DNA of 37,344 nt from JBCDIQ01 sp039024295 (GTDB taxonomy: Bacteria > Bacteroidota > Bacteroidia > J057), in the NCBI GenBank assembly GCA_039024295.1, contig JBCDIQ010000007.1:1-37344 (forward strand), written 5' to 3'. The notes below the pieces were generated by a model. It was not told the origin of the DNA. It saw only the letters and a list, made by a program, of their open reading frames with translations, and did not search any database. The number at the start of each line of letters is the position of its first letter. The first letter of the stretch is position 1. Both the position numbers and the translations under genes were made by a program. Below are positions 15,298 through 22,841 of this stretch, piece after piece.

Positions 15298-16782
15298 ATG
15301 GATTTATATAAGATCATAAGCCAACTTACAGAAGACGAGTTTCAGGAAATTCACTCTAATTTCACTGATAATAATGCAGAGAAAAGCGCCAGCTTTCTGC
15401 GCATCATTCGGGAAAATCCAGAGTCTCCTGACAAGCAATTTCTAGAGGAATTTAATGTAAACGCATCTGCATTTTACGTACTTAAGTCCCGTCTTAATCA
15501 ACGCGTTGAGACTTTTCTGCTCAATCGCATCGGAGACCCCAGCCTACACGTCATGCGACGGGTCCTCAGCGTAAATGACCTGGTGTTCAACAATCCTCGT
15601 GAAATTTCGATTGCAGCCCTGCGCCGCCTAGAGAAAGAATTGCTCAGGTTTGACTTCCCATTTGGCCTGATGATCGTGTACAAGGAACTGCAAAACCTGC
15701 ACGCGTTCGATGAAGATAATTACACATATTATCAGAGTCGGTATAACCAACAGGTTGCCTACTCTGTAGCAATGGACAAGGGAGTAGATTTGGTGGTTCA
15801 GTTTTTCCGCGCATATGACAATTTTTACCTCAGCCGGAAGGATAAAGACTACAATGAGATGATCCGCATCATGGAGAAGGTGGATAATTTGAACAATCTC
15901 TACGATTCACATCGGTTGTTCATGTTCAAAGCCATCATCCATGTATTTGGCATGTTGTTTTTGGAAATCCCCAAGGATATTCGCTGCGAGTTGTCTGACA
16001 TTGGTGCCTTGTTCGAAAAATCTTTTGAGATTCTCGACAAGTACAAGGGTGACACCTTCTATGAAAATATCAACATCCTGTTCAACTTCTTGCGCTACGT
16101 CTATTACGACAATGAGCAGGTAGCCGACAGGTCCAAGATGTACTTCGATTTCCTCGATTACAAAATCGAAGAAATGCTCACCCGCTACCACTTCAATGCG
16201 CCTACTTCCTTGTTCTTGTTCCGCAAGCTACAGTACCACCGGGACAACAATACATTGGAGCGTCTGCTGCGAGATACCGAAACCTATATCAACAAGGTAG
16301 AGGTAAGCCCCTACAGAACTTCCCTCTTTGTGAACTTCCACCTCTTCCAGGCATATGCGTATTTCTACAACAAGAATTACAAAAAAGCTTCAAGGATCCT
16401 CTTCAACCTTCGTCATGAGGTAAATCTTCGGAAGAATGTTCATATGAACCTGGAGGTGCGTTTTTTCCTGACCCTCTCCTACGTAATGATGGAAGATTTT
16501 GACTTGGCCAATCAATTGATTTTGAGCCTACAACGTCAACTTCGGAAAACTTCCATGGACAGGTACAACCACTGCAAGATTTTATTGAAAATATTGAGTG
16601 TGGCCCTCGGCGGTAAGCCTCGTACCCGTATCAAGAACCTTAAGGTCAATATTGAGAAGTGGAACCAGGAGAATAAGGGGCGCTACGCAATTCTCACCAA
16701 TGTAGATATGAAAGCCCTCTTTCTCAAAGGAGAGTTTGAAAGCGGGAACAACGACAATGGCGGCCTTGCCGTTATGGTCTAG
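15298..16782 (+). CDS. Conserved-looking helical protein, TPR-like, unknown function
   Basis: A 494-residue soluble protein with no signal peptide. It appears entirely alpha-helical, with repeated aromatic and acidic helices such as YFYNKNYKKASRILFNLRHE and FFLTLSYVMMEDFDLANQLI that look like divergent TPR units in the C-terminal half (~330-430). The N-terminal part (LTEDEFQEIHSNF, then FLRIIRENPESPDKQFLEEFNVNASAFYVLKSRLN) looks like a small helical docking domain. I recall proteins of this type only as hypothetical in Bacteroidota. It is transcribed alone, rightwards, and ends at a strong terminator. No function can be assigned; a scaffold or protein-interaction role is a guess from the fold. 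Confidence 0.85.
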   Translation: MDLYKIISQLTEDEFQEIHSNFTDNNAEKSASFLRIIRENPESPDKQFLEEFNVNASAFYVLKSRLNQRVETFLLNRIGDPSLHVMRRVLSVNDLVFNNPREISIAALRRLEKELLRFDFPFGLMIVYKELQNLHAFDEDNYTYYQSRYNQQVAYSVAMDKGVDLVVQFFRAYDNFYLSRKDKDYNEMIRIMEKVDNLNNLYDSHRLFMFKAIIHVFGMLFLEIPKDIRCELSDIGALFEKSFEILDKYKGDTFYENINILFNFLRYVYYDNEQVADRSKMYFDFLDYKIEEMLTRYHFNAPTSLFLFRKLQYHRDNNTLERLLRDTETYINKVEVSPYRTSLFVNFHLFQAYAYFYNKNYKKASRILFNLRHEVNLRKNVHMNLEVRFFLTLSYVMMEDFDLANQLILSLQRQLRKTSMDRYNHCKILLKILSVALGGKPRTRIKNLKVNIEKWNQENKGRYAILTNVDMKALFLKGEFESGNNDNGGLAVMV

Positions 16783-16867
16783 CACAACTGGCTGGTGAAT
16801 CCATGGCTCATTAATTCTTTTATTCAGCACCATTTACCAGAATTCATTTTTTAAGCATACGAGCAAG

Positions 16868-16900
16868 GAAACGGAAGTCTATCAGGCTTCCGTTTTTGTT
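16868..16900 (+). terminator. Rho-independent terminator
   Basis: AACGGAAG (16870-16877) pairs with CTTCCGTT (16887-16894), followed by TTTTTGTTTTT. It ends the rightward gene 15298-16782 and overlaps the last codons and stop of the convergent gmhB gene. Confidence 0.85.
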
Positions 16901-17454
16901 TTTGCAGCCGGCAAGTTGAAAATCAATGGCCCTATTTCTAACAATTTTTCCACCTGATATTCTGCCTCCACTTTTTCGTCCTTACCTACCAAAATTCGCC
17001 TACATCCAATGGCATGGCCAGCCTCAAGGTCACGGGACTTGTCCCCAATGACCCATGAGGCATGCGGATCTATATGATGGAGGGCCGCAGCTTTTTCAAA
17101 CAACAGGCTATTGGGCTTTCGACACCAACAGTTTCCCGAAAAATCAGGATGATGGGGACAATAATATATCCCATCTAATAGGACACCTGCATTTCGAAAC
17201 AGTTCTTTCATGTAGAGGTGGAGAAGCTTTACGGATTCATGTGAATAGTATTTCCTGGCAATTCCGCTTTGATTGGTGATTACCACCAATTTGTAGCCAA
17301 ACTTAGATGCTTGTTGTAGCAATGCAATGATTCCGGGTTTTAGGTGAAAAGTTTCAGGGGTATGCACATATCCCAGGTCTTCATTAATCACCCCATCCCT
17401 GTCTAAAAAAAGTGCCGGGTGCTTGTACCTTGTTTGTGGGTTATCCGAAAACAT
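16882..17454 (-). CDS. gmhB: D,D-heptose 1,7-bisphosphate 7-phosphatase (GmhB-like HAD phosphatase)
   Basis: A 190-residue HAD IIIA phosphatase. Motif I is FLDRDG (nucleophile D18, acid D20), motif II TNQSG at 60-64, and motif IV GDKSRD from 137. The zinc-binding loop CPHHP ... CWCRKP (C99, H101, C109, C111) is typical of GmhB and histidinol-phosphatase relatives. GmhB removes the C7 phosphate in making ADP-heptose for LPS inner core. The absence of a fused imidazoleglycerol-phosphate dehydratase domain and of his neighbours favours GmhB. The gene is divergent from leucine dehydrogenase with only 30 bp between starts. Its 3' end lies inside the terminator hairpin of the convergent gene. Confidence 0.9.
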   Translation of the reverse strand: MFSDNPQTRYKHPALFLDRDGVINEDLGYVHTPETFHLKPGIIALLQQASKFGYKLVVITNQSGIARKYYSHESVKLLHLYMKELFRNAGVLLDGIYYCPHHPDFSGNCWCRKPNSLLFEKAAALHHIDPHASWVIGDKSRDLEAGHAIGCRRILVGKDEKVEAEYQVEKLLEIGPLIFNLPAAKTKTEA

Positions 17455-17465
17455 TGCTACATTTG
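17433..17465 (+). promoter_or_regulatory. Predicted promoter of leucine dehydrogenase-nusB
   Basis: TTTG at 17433-17436 and TACATTTG at 17458-17465 match the Bacteroidota -33 and -7 (TAnnTTTG) elements with a 21-bp spacer, 19 bp before the ATG at 17485. The -33 box lies inside the start of divergent gmhB. Confidence 0.55.
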
Positions 17466-17484
17466 TACAGAAAGCTGTTGTGCC

Positions 17485-18591
17485 ATGACAGAAACGCGTA
17501 CTTTGTCAGCCGATCCATCAGGTGTAATGTCCTTGATCACAGCGCAAGATCATGAAATGGTTTTGCACTGTCAAGATCATGCAACAGGACTAAAGGCTAT
17601 CATTGCCGTTCACAACACCGTTCTTGGTCCGGGATTGGGAGGTATCAGGATGTGGCCATATGAAAACGAGCAGGCTGCCCTTGATGATGTGCTTCGCTTA
17701 TCACGGGGCATGACCTACAAAGCTTCAGCAGCAGGTCTCAATCTTGGAGGAGGAAAATCTGTCATCATTAGAGATGCTAAATTGCCAAAGAGTGAAGCCT
17801 TACTGAGGCGGTTTGGCAAATTTGTAGATTCCTTGGCTGGAAACTATGTAGCTGCGGAAGATGTTGGCATGACCGAGGCCGACATGGTGCACATTTACAA
17901 AGAAACCAAGTTTGTAACCGGCATTCCCGAAGATATCGGGGGAAGCGGTGATCCTTCCCCAGTGACTGCCTATGGGGTATTTTGTGGCATTCGTGCCGCA
18001 TTGAAATACCGGAATGGTTCAGATTCCCTTTCTGGCAAGAAAATATTGGTTCAGGGAGTAGGTACAGTCGGGGAGCATTTGGTGAAACTGCTTACCAAAC
18101 ATGGTGCGAGGGTATTTATATATGACATTTACGAGCCACGGGTAAAGGAAGTGGTAGCAAAATATAACGTACAAGTAGCAGACCCATCAGAGGTTTATAC
18201 CCTGGATGTAGATGTCTTTGCCCCTTGTGCACTGGGAGCCGGCTTAAACCCGGATACCATCCCCACATTAGGATGCGACATTGTAGCAGGTGCTGCTAAT
18301 AACCAACTGTTGGACGAGACGAGGGATAGCCAGCTGCTCATAGAAAGAGGAATTCTCTACACCCCAGACTTTGTGATCAACGCAGGCGGAATCATCAATA
18401 TCAGCCTTGAGATTGAAGAAGGCCCCTATGATCCTAAGCGAGCCCTGGAATTGACAGAGAAAACCTATCAGAACACCTTAAATGTCTTCCACCTTTCGGA
18501 AGAGCAACATATAAGCCCCCATGCTGCTGCCATGCAGTTTGCAGAAAAACGTATCCAAGCTAAACGCTCCAATTCTTCCCAAATTACATGA
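17485..18591 (+). CDS. Leucine/branched-chain amino acid dehydrogenase (Glu/Leu/Phe/Val DH family)
   Basis: I place the start at the ATG of MTETRTLSADP (368 residues), the usual length for this family. An upstream in-frame ATG at 17419 lies inside divergent gmhB and before the predicted promoter. Visible are the substrate-binding Lys K79 (RGMTYKAS), the catalytic Lys K91 (GLNLGGGKSVI), the GDPSPVTAYGV segment and the NAD-binding GVGTVGEHL at 191-199. The enzyme reversibly deaminates leucine, valine or isoleucine to 2-oxo acids with NAD+. In Bacteroidota this feeds branched-chain fatty-acid precursors, which is a general inference. Its TGA overlaps the nusB ATG by 4 bp, so the two are translated from one message. 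Confidence 0.92.
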   Translation: MTETRTLSADPSGVMSLITAQDHEMVLHCQDHATGLKAIIAVHNTVLGPGLGGIRMWPYENEQAALDDVLRLSRGMTYKASAAGLNLGGGKSVIIRDAKLPKSEALLRRFGKFVDSLAGNYVAAEDVGMTEADMVHIYKETKFVTGIPEDIGGSGDPSPVTAYGVFCGIRAALKYRNGSDSLSGKKILVQGVGTVGEHLVKLLTKHGARVFIYDIYEPRVKEVVAKYNVQVADPSEVYTLDVDVFAPCALGAGLNPDTIPTLGCDIVAGAANNQLLDETRDSQLLIERGILYTPDFVINAGGIINISLEIEEGPYDPKRALELTEKTYQNTLNVFHLSEEQHISPHAAAMQFAEKRIQAKRSNSSQIT

Positions 18592-19175
18592 TCACTCGAA
18601 GGCAAATACGGATCAAAGTCATGCAGGCCATTTATGCCTGTGATGCTGCTGAGCAATCTCCCAAAACTACTTTTGACCTGCTCCTGAAAGAGGTAAAAGA
18701 GGAATTGGAGGAGGTAGAAAGAAAAAAGAAACTCACAGGAGACACCCACCTGTTGGAAGCCCTGTTTTTCGAATGTATCAAAAACGCAGAGCTTTACGAT
18801 ACCTACGTGATCAAAAAAGCTGAAAACTGGGAACTGGAGCGGATCGCAAAAGTTGACCGTGTACTGATGCATATGGGCATTTGTGAAATGCTCAATTTTG
18901 AGGAAATACCCGTAAAGGTTACCATCAACGAATACCTTGAGCTGGCGAAAATATTCAGCACCCCAAAAAGCAGTCGCTTCATCAACGGGATTCTGGACAG
19001 CCTGTTTGCGGACTTCAACCAGCAGGGCCTGATTGTAAAAAAGGGGCGTGGGCTAATTAACCACTCTGGCAACAACCGGCCGAAAAGCCCACGGCCCAGG
19101 AGGCAAAGCAAACCAGTGGAGCCTCCCAAGTCTGATGTCCCTAACCCTCCGGACGAAAAATCAGAGGAAAACTGA
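18588..19175 (+). CDS. nusB: Transcription antitermination factor NusB
   Basis: NusB binds boxA RNA with NusE (S10) to form the rRNA antitermination complex. The sequence shows the family frame: RRQIRIKVMQAIYACD at the N-terminus, then WELERIAKVDRVLMHMGICEM and the conserved VTINEYLELAKIFSTPKSSRFINGILD. At 195 residues it is longer than the ~140-residue E. coli protein: Bacteroidota forms have an extended middle helix region, and this one adds a Pro/Arg/Lys-rich tail of about 40 residues (from RGLINHSGNN) that looks disordered. It overlaps the dehydrogenase stop by ATGA at 18588-18591. Confidence 0.95.
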   Translation: MITRRQIRIKVMQAIYACDAAEQSPKTTFDLLLKEVKEELEEVERKKKLTGDTHLLEALFFECIKNAELYDTYVIKKAENWELERIAKVDRVLMHMGICEMLNFEEIPVKVTINEYLELAKIFSTPKSSRFINGILDSLFADFNQQGLIVKKGRGLINHSGNNRPKSPRPRRQSKPVEPPKSDVPNPPDEKSEEN

Positions 19176-19189
19176 ACTTTTTCTGACCA

Positions 19190-19219
19190 TTGGAGTATAA
19201 ATCGGTATAACTAAATTTT
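19190..19219 (+). promoter_or_regulatory. Predicted promoter of DUF1573 gene
   Basis: TTG at 19190-19192 and TAAATTTT at 19212-19219 resemble the -33 and -7 elements (one mismatch to TAnnTTTG) with a 19-bp spacer. They lie 49 bp before the ATG at 19269. Confidence 0.4.
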
Positions 19220-19268
19220 TAGTAGCCAAAACTCTTTTTCTTTCGATAGCACAAACGACCAATTCACT

Positions 19269-19787
19269 ATGAAAAAAATCGTATTCCTTATCTCCGCAGC
19301 TTTGATCGTTCTAGGCATGGTTGCCTGCCAGCAGTCAGAGTCTGCCGATAATACAGATAAAGCCGGAGAAGTAACTGTAAACGAAACTCCCAAGCCTGCC
19401 GCAGCACCTGCCGCTCCTGCTGCGCCCAAAAAGCCCAGCTACATTGAAAAAGCTGAAGCAATGGAAGCTTCCTCTGTTGAGTTTGCCAGTACAGAGCATG
19501 ACTTCGGTACAGTAACTGACGGAGACCTCGTGCGTCATACTTTTGAGTTTACCAATACGGGTGCTGCTCCTATTGTCATCCAGCGTGCAAAGCCCTCATG
19601 TGGCTGTACCACTCCCAACTGGACCAAAGAGCCTATCCAGCCAGGTGAGAAAGGGGTGATTGAGGTTGAATTCAACACCAAGAATAAGCCAGGCATGCAG
19701 ACAAAAACGGTAACTGTGACCGGTAACTTTGCTGATCAAATCAACAAGGTCCTCAAGATCAAAGGGGAAGTGAAAAAAGCCGGCTGA
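19269..19787 (+). CDS. DUF1573 lipoprotein
   Basis: The 172-residue protein has a lipoprotein signal peptide ending in GMVAC (lipidated C20), a low-complexity linker with Ala/Pro runs (PKPAAAPAAPAAPKKP, about 41-57), and a C-terminal DUF1573 Ig-like domain: FASTEHDFGTVTDGDLVRHTFEFTNTGAAPIVI, then PSCGCTTPNW and VTGNF. DUF1573 is very common in Bacteroidota; its Ig-like fold is related to ASPM/SPD-2/Hydin domains and it probably acts in protein binding in the periplasm or at the surface. Function is not established. It has its own promoter and a terminator directly after it, so it is monocistronic. Confidence 0.92.
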   Translation: MKKIVFLISAALIVLGMVACQQSESADNTDKAGEVTVNETPKPAAAPAAPAAPKKPSYIEKAEAMEASSVEFASTEHDFGTVTDGDLVRHTFEFTNTGAAPIVIQRAKPSCGCTTPNWTKEPIQPGEKGVIEVEFNTKNKPGMQTKTVTVTGNFADQINKVLKIKGEVKKAG

Positions 19788-19817
19788 TAGGAATCTGCTG
19801 CATCATTTGAATAAAAT

Positions 19818-19851
19818 AAAGCGTATAGGTAATTTGCCTGTACGCTTTTTT
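19818..19851 (+). terminator. Rho-independent terminator
   Basis: AAAGCGTATAGG (19818-19829) pairs with CCTGTACGCTTT (19837-19848), followed by a T run. Ends the DUF1573 gene. Confidence 0.88.
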
Positions 19852-19915
19852 AGGTAAAAGACTTAAGGTGTCTGTTACCTTTCTCTACTACTAAAGGCTA
19901 TTAGCTTTACAACAC

Positions 19916-20239
19916 ATGAACTACATATTTATTTTGCTGCAAGAGAACGCACCTGGACAAGAACAAATTTGGATTCAGTTTCTATTCTTTGGTGGCATCA
20001 TAGCAATCTTTTACTTTTTCATGATTCGGCCGCAAACAAAGCGGCAAAAAGAAGCAAAAGTATTCCAGGAATCCCTTAGCAAGGGAGACAAAGTCAAAAC
20101 CTACTCTGGAATGCACGGTAAGATTGTGAAAGTGGAAGAATTCACTGCGCTCCTCCAGATTGATGAAAATGTTAAGGTCCGCATCGACAAGAACGCCCTG
20201 CAACCGGTAACTGAACCTGCGGTTGAGAAAAAATCCTGA
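19916..20239 (+). CDS. yajC: Preprotein translocase subunit YajC
   Basis: A 107-residue single-pass membrane protein. The transmembrane helix (FLFFGGIIAIFYFFMIRPQ) ends in the YajC hallmark FMIRPQTKRQKE and is followed by the cytosolic GDKVKTYSGMHGKIVKVEE beta domain. YajC associates with SecDF and SecYEG in protein export. It starts the run yajC - ybbR-like - coaE - permease - reductase: the next gene begins 6 bp after its stop. A YajC-YbbR pair is also found in other Bacteroidota, from general knowledge. Confidence 0.95.
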   Translation: MNYIFILLQENAPGQEQIWIQFLFFGGIIAIFYFFMIRPQTKRQKEAKVFQESLSKGDKVKTYSGMHGKIVKVEEFTALLQIDENVKVRIDKNALQPVTEPAVEKKS

Positions 20240-20245
20240 TGAAGC

Positions 20246-21238
20246 GTGGAGGAACCCCCACGCGGCATATTCCAAAGCCTTAAGGCTTATGTCTGGTCTT
20301 CTAACAGAAACCAGGGAGTTGCCCTGTTTTTTTCCTTCTTGCTAGCCACCTTTCTGTGGTTTTTGGTCACCTTAAATAAGGAGTATGCAAGCTTCATCAG
20401 CTACCCCCTAAAGGTAGTAGATGTCCCGGCAGAAATCCTGATTACCCAACCTCCTGCTGCTGAACTCCAACTCCAGGCAAAGGGCATGGGCATTGACCTT
20501 ATGGCTGAACACATGAAGTTCAGGAGGGATACCCTTGCATTCCCCTTCGAAAGTTTTCGAGACAATTCATTTATTCTCACCCAGGACTATTTGGGACAGG
20601 TTCGCGGCAAGGCCCCCAACGGACTTCAGGTGCTAAAGATTCTTCCGGATAGCCTGATCTTTTCTTTTTCTAAAAGAACCAGTAAAAGGGTCCCTTTGGT
20701 GTTCAATTCTATTTTGAACCTAAAACCTACCTATCACATAGAATCCGATCCCATCCTTGCGCCGGACTCTGTCACCCTGATTGGGCCAGCAGATCAATTG
20801 GATACCCTCACAGAGTGGTTTACTGCTAAAGTATCTACGGAGGAAGTAACCGAATCAGGCTTTATTACCCTGCCCATCGAATCTCGTGAGGGATTGAGGG
20901 TTAACCCTTCTACCGCTACCCTGCGGGTAGACCCGCGTCCATTTACCCAGGAAGTATTCCTAGTCAAGTTGGTGGTAACGGATATTCCCCCAAATACCGA
21001 AGTCAGGTTAAGCAACCCCGTTGTGGAGCTTAGCTGCATGGTTCCCCTTATGGGCCATGAACAAATTGTCCGAGAGTTAGGCAACAGCCAGGACACCACC
21101 CTTTTGGAAATCCCGTTTAGCCAGTTGGATCCGGAGCTTACCTCCATTATTCCTGAGCTCACGAAGCTGCCGGAGGGCATACAGGTCATTAGTAGAAAAC
21201 CCCTACAAGTCGGATACCTTATCATGAAGACCCTATGA
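20246..21238 (+). CDS. YbbR-like (CdaR-type) membrane-anchored protein
   Basis: The 330-residue protein has one N-terminal transmembrane helix (VALFFSFLLATFLWFLVTLNK, ~27-47) and three YbbR-like beta repeats, for example YPLKVVDVPAEILIT and LRVDPRPFTQEVFLVKLVVTDIPPNTEVRL. YbbR domains in Firmicutes (CdaR) regulate the diadenylate cyclase CdaA; no cdaA is visible here, so this link is only family knowledge. The start is GTG at 20246. The nearby ATG at 20239 is out of frame and stops after 14 codons. The stop overlaps the coaE ATG by 4 bp. Confidence 0.85.
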   Translation: MEEPPRGIFQSLKAYVWSSNRNQGVALFFSFLLATFLWFLVTLNKEYASFISYPLKVVDVPAEILITQPPAAELQLQAKGMGIDLMAEHMKFRRDTLAFPFESFRDNSFILTQDYLGQVRGKAPNGLQVLKILPDSLIFSFSKRTSKRVPLVFNSILNLKPTYHIESDPILAPDSVTLIGPADQLDTLTEWFTAKVSTEEVTESGFITLPIESREGLRVNPSTATLRVDPRPFTQEVFLVKLVVTDIPPNTEVRLSNPVVELSCMVPLMGHEQIVRELGNSQDTTLLEIPFSQLDPELTSIIPELTKLPEGIQVISRKPLQVGYLIMKTL

Positions 21239-21837
21239 GCCTCATCCTTGGACTTACAGGTGGAATTGGCAGTGGGAAGAGCACGGTCGCCAGGATATTT
21301 GGTTCACTAGGCGCACCCTTTTACGAAGCTGACAAGGAGGCGAAAAGGTTGATGAATGAAGAAGGCCCTTTGAAGTTGGCGATTATAGAAGCTTTTGGAC
21401 CTGAGGCCTACACTGGTGAGGGCACCTTAAACCGAACCTACCTTTCAAAAATCGTTTTTCAGCAGCCTGATAAACTAGCGATACTGAATTCATTGGTACA
21501 TCCTGCCACAGCTACCGACTTCTCACAGTGGGTTACGCACCACGGTAGCCTTCCTTCCCCTCCCCCACTCCTTATTAAAGAGGCTGCTATACTGTTTGAA
21601 TCGGGTGCGTATACAGGTGTGGAGGCCGTTCTTACCGTCTATGCGCCAAAAATTTTACGTATTCGCAGGGTTTGTGCCCGGGATCAGGTGACCGAAGGAG
21701 AGGTAATGGCCAGAATGAAGCGCCAATGGACAGAAAGTGAAAAAATACATCGTTCTGATTTTGTCATTTTCAATGATGAGCAACATAGCCTGGCCTTGCA
21801 AGTTAAAGCTGCCTTGAATTATTTTGTCGGGGAATGA
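21235..21837 (+). CDS. coaE: Dephospho-CoA kinase
   Basis: CoaE phosphorylates the 3'-hydroxyl of dephospho-CoA in the last step of CoA synthesis. The 200-residue sequence shows the P-loop GLTGGIGSGKST (6-17), YEADKEAKRL (the DAD-like substrate motif, here EADK), LVHPATATDF and KEAAILFESGAY, all typical of the family. It overlaps the ybbR-like gene (ATGA at 21235-21238) and the permease gene (ATGA at 21834-21837), so all three are translationally coupled. Confidence 0.97.
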   Translation: MSLILGLTGGIGSGKSTVARIFGSLGAPFYEADKEAKRLMNEEGPLKLAIIEAFGPEAYTGEGTLNRTYLSKIVFQQPDKLAILNSLVHPATATDFSQWVTHHGSLPSPPPLLIKEAAILFESGAYTGVEAVLTVYAPKILRIRRVCARDQVTEGEVMARMKRQWTESEKIHRSDFVIFNDEQHSLALQVKAALNYFVGE

Positions 21838-22841
21838 AGCTTGGCTTACGTACCCCCTGGATAGCGAGCATAGGCTTGTTATTTGCCTTGATGATCACCT
21901 TAATGAAAGGTGTCCAAACCGGTAGTTATGACTTTACATTGCCACAAATCTGGGAGGGCCTTCAAGACACCGATTCAAATATATATTTTGTGGTAACCCG
22001 TCTGAGGTTACCCCGACTGTTCCTGGCCTTTTTTACAGGAGTGGTGCTTACCACAGGGGGATTTTTCATGCAAGCCCTGATCAAAAACCCCTTAGCTGAC
22101 CCCTACATCATGGGACTTACCGCTGGATCGGGTTTTGGTGTCAATTTGGTTATCCTGGGGCTGATCCCTGTAGGTATTACTGCCCTCTCTTATCCCCTAG
22201 CCGCTGGTGTGGGAGGCATACTCAGCCTGTTATTGGTCATGCTATTGGGGTTCCGGTCTTTCTATGAAGATAATGCCCGATTATTGATTGCCGGAGTTGC
22301 GGTCTCTTCGATCTTCACGGCCCTAACAGGATTTCTTATTTTTAGGTATGCAGAGCAAAATGAAGTGCAACAAATGGTGTTTTGGGCCTTTGGCAGCTTC
22401 AGCCGGGCAAATGAACCAGCCGTTTGGATCAGCGGGACCATGGCCCTCATAGCTGGTATTTTCATGTTTGTATTGGGAAATCGACTTGACCTGCTGCTAC
22501 TCGGAGATTTAAGTGCCCGAACAGTTGGCCTCAATGTAGTGTCGCTGCGCTGGATGCTGCTGCTGGTCACCTCCCTTACGGTTGGGGGAACGGTTGCCTT
22601 CACGGGTCCAATCGGGTTTGTGGGCATGATGGTTCCGCACGTGGTGCGTGCTTGGCTGGGGGGCAGGCACCGGCCGGTGGTTATCCCTGCCTGCCTGCTG
22701 GGGGGAACGTTCTTGTGCATGTGTGACATAGGGTCGCGGCATTTATTACCTCCTCATGGCTTGCCAATCGGCATTGTGACTGCTATTTTGGGGGTTCCTT
22801 TTTTCTTGTATGTCCTGTTTTCAAAGCAATCATTTCTGTGA
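21834..22841 (+). CDS. FecCD/BtuC-family ABC transporter permease
   Basis: A 335-residue polytopic membrane protein with 9-10 hydrophobic helices. Family signatures are RLRLPRLFLAFFTGVVLTTGG, then MQALIKNPLADPYIMGLTAGSGFG and the ABC-coupling segment GPIGFVGMMVPHVVR. Such permeases import Fe(III)-siderophores, haem or cobalamin. No ATPase or binding-protein gene lies within the window, so it must work with subunits encoded elsewhere, or the transporter is split. It is locked into the coaE operon by 4-bp overlaps on both sides (the next gene starts with GTG in GTGA at 22838). No cobalamin riboswitch can lie directly upstream, because there is no intergenic space. Confidence 0.9.
   Translation: MKLGLRTPWIASIGLLFALMITLMKGVQTGSYDFTLPQIWEGLQDTDSNIYFVVTRLRLPRLFLAFFTGVVLTTGGFFMQALIKNPLADPYIMGLTAGSGFGVNLVILGLIPVGITALSYPLAAGVGGILSLLLVMLLGFRSFYEDNARLLIAGVAVSSIFTALTGFLIFRYAEQNEVQQMVFWAFGSFSRANEPAVWISGTMALIAGIFMFVLGNRLDLLLLGDLSARTVGLNVVSLRWMLLLVTSLTVGGTVAFTGPIGFVGMMVPHVVRAWLGGRHRPVVIPACLLGGTFLCMCDIGSRHLLPPHGLPIGIVTAILGVPFFLYVLFSKQSFL

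Noticed and set aside
21834..22841. Cobalamin riboswitch for the BtuC-like permease
   Set aside because: The gene overlaps coaE by 4 bp and no B12-box-like leader is present.
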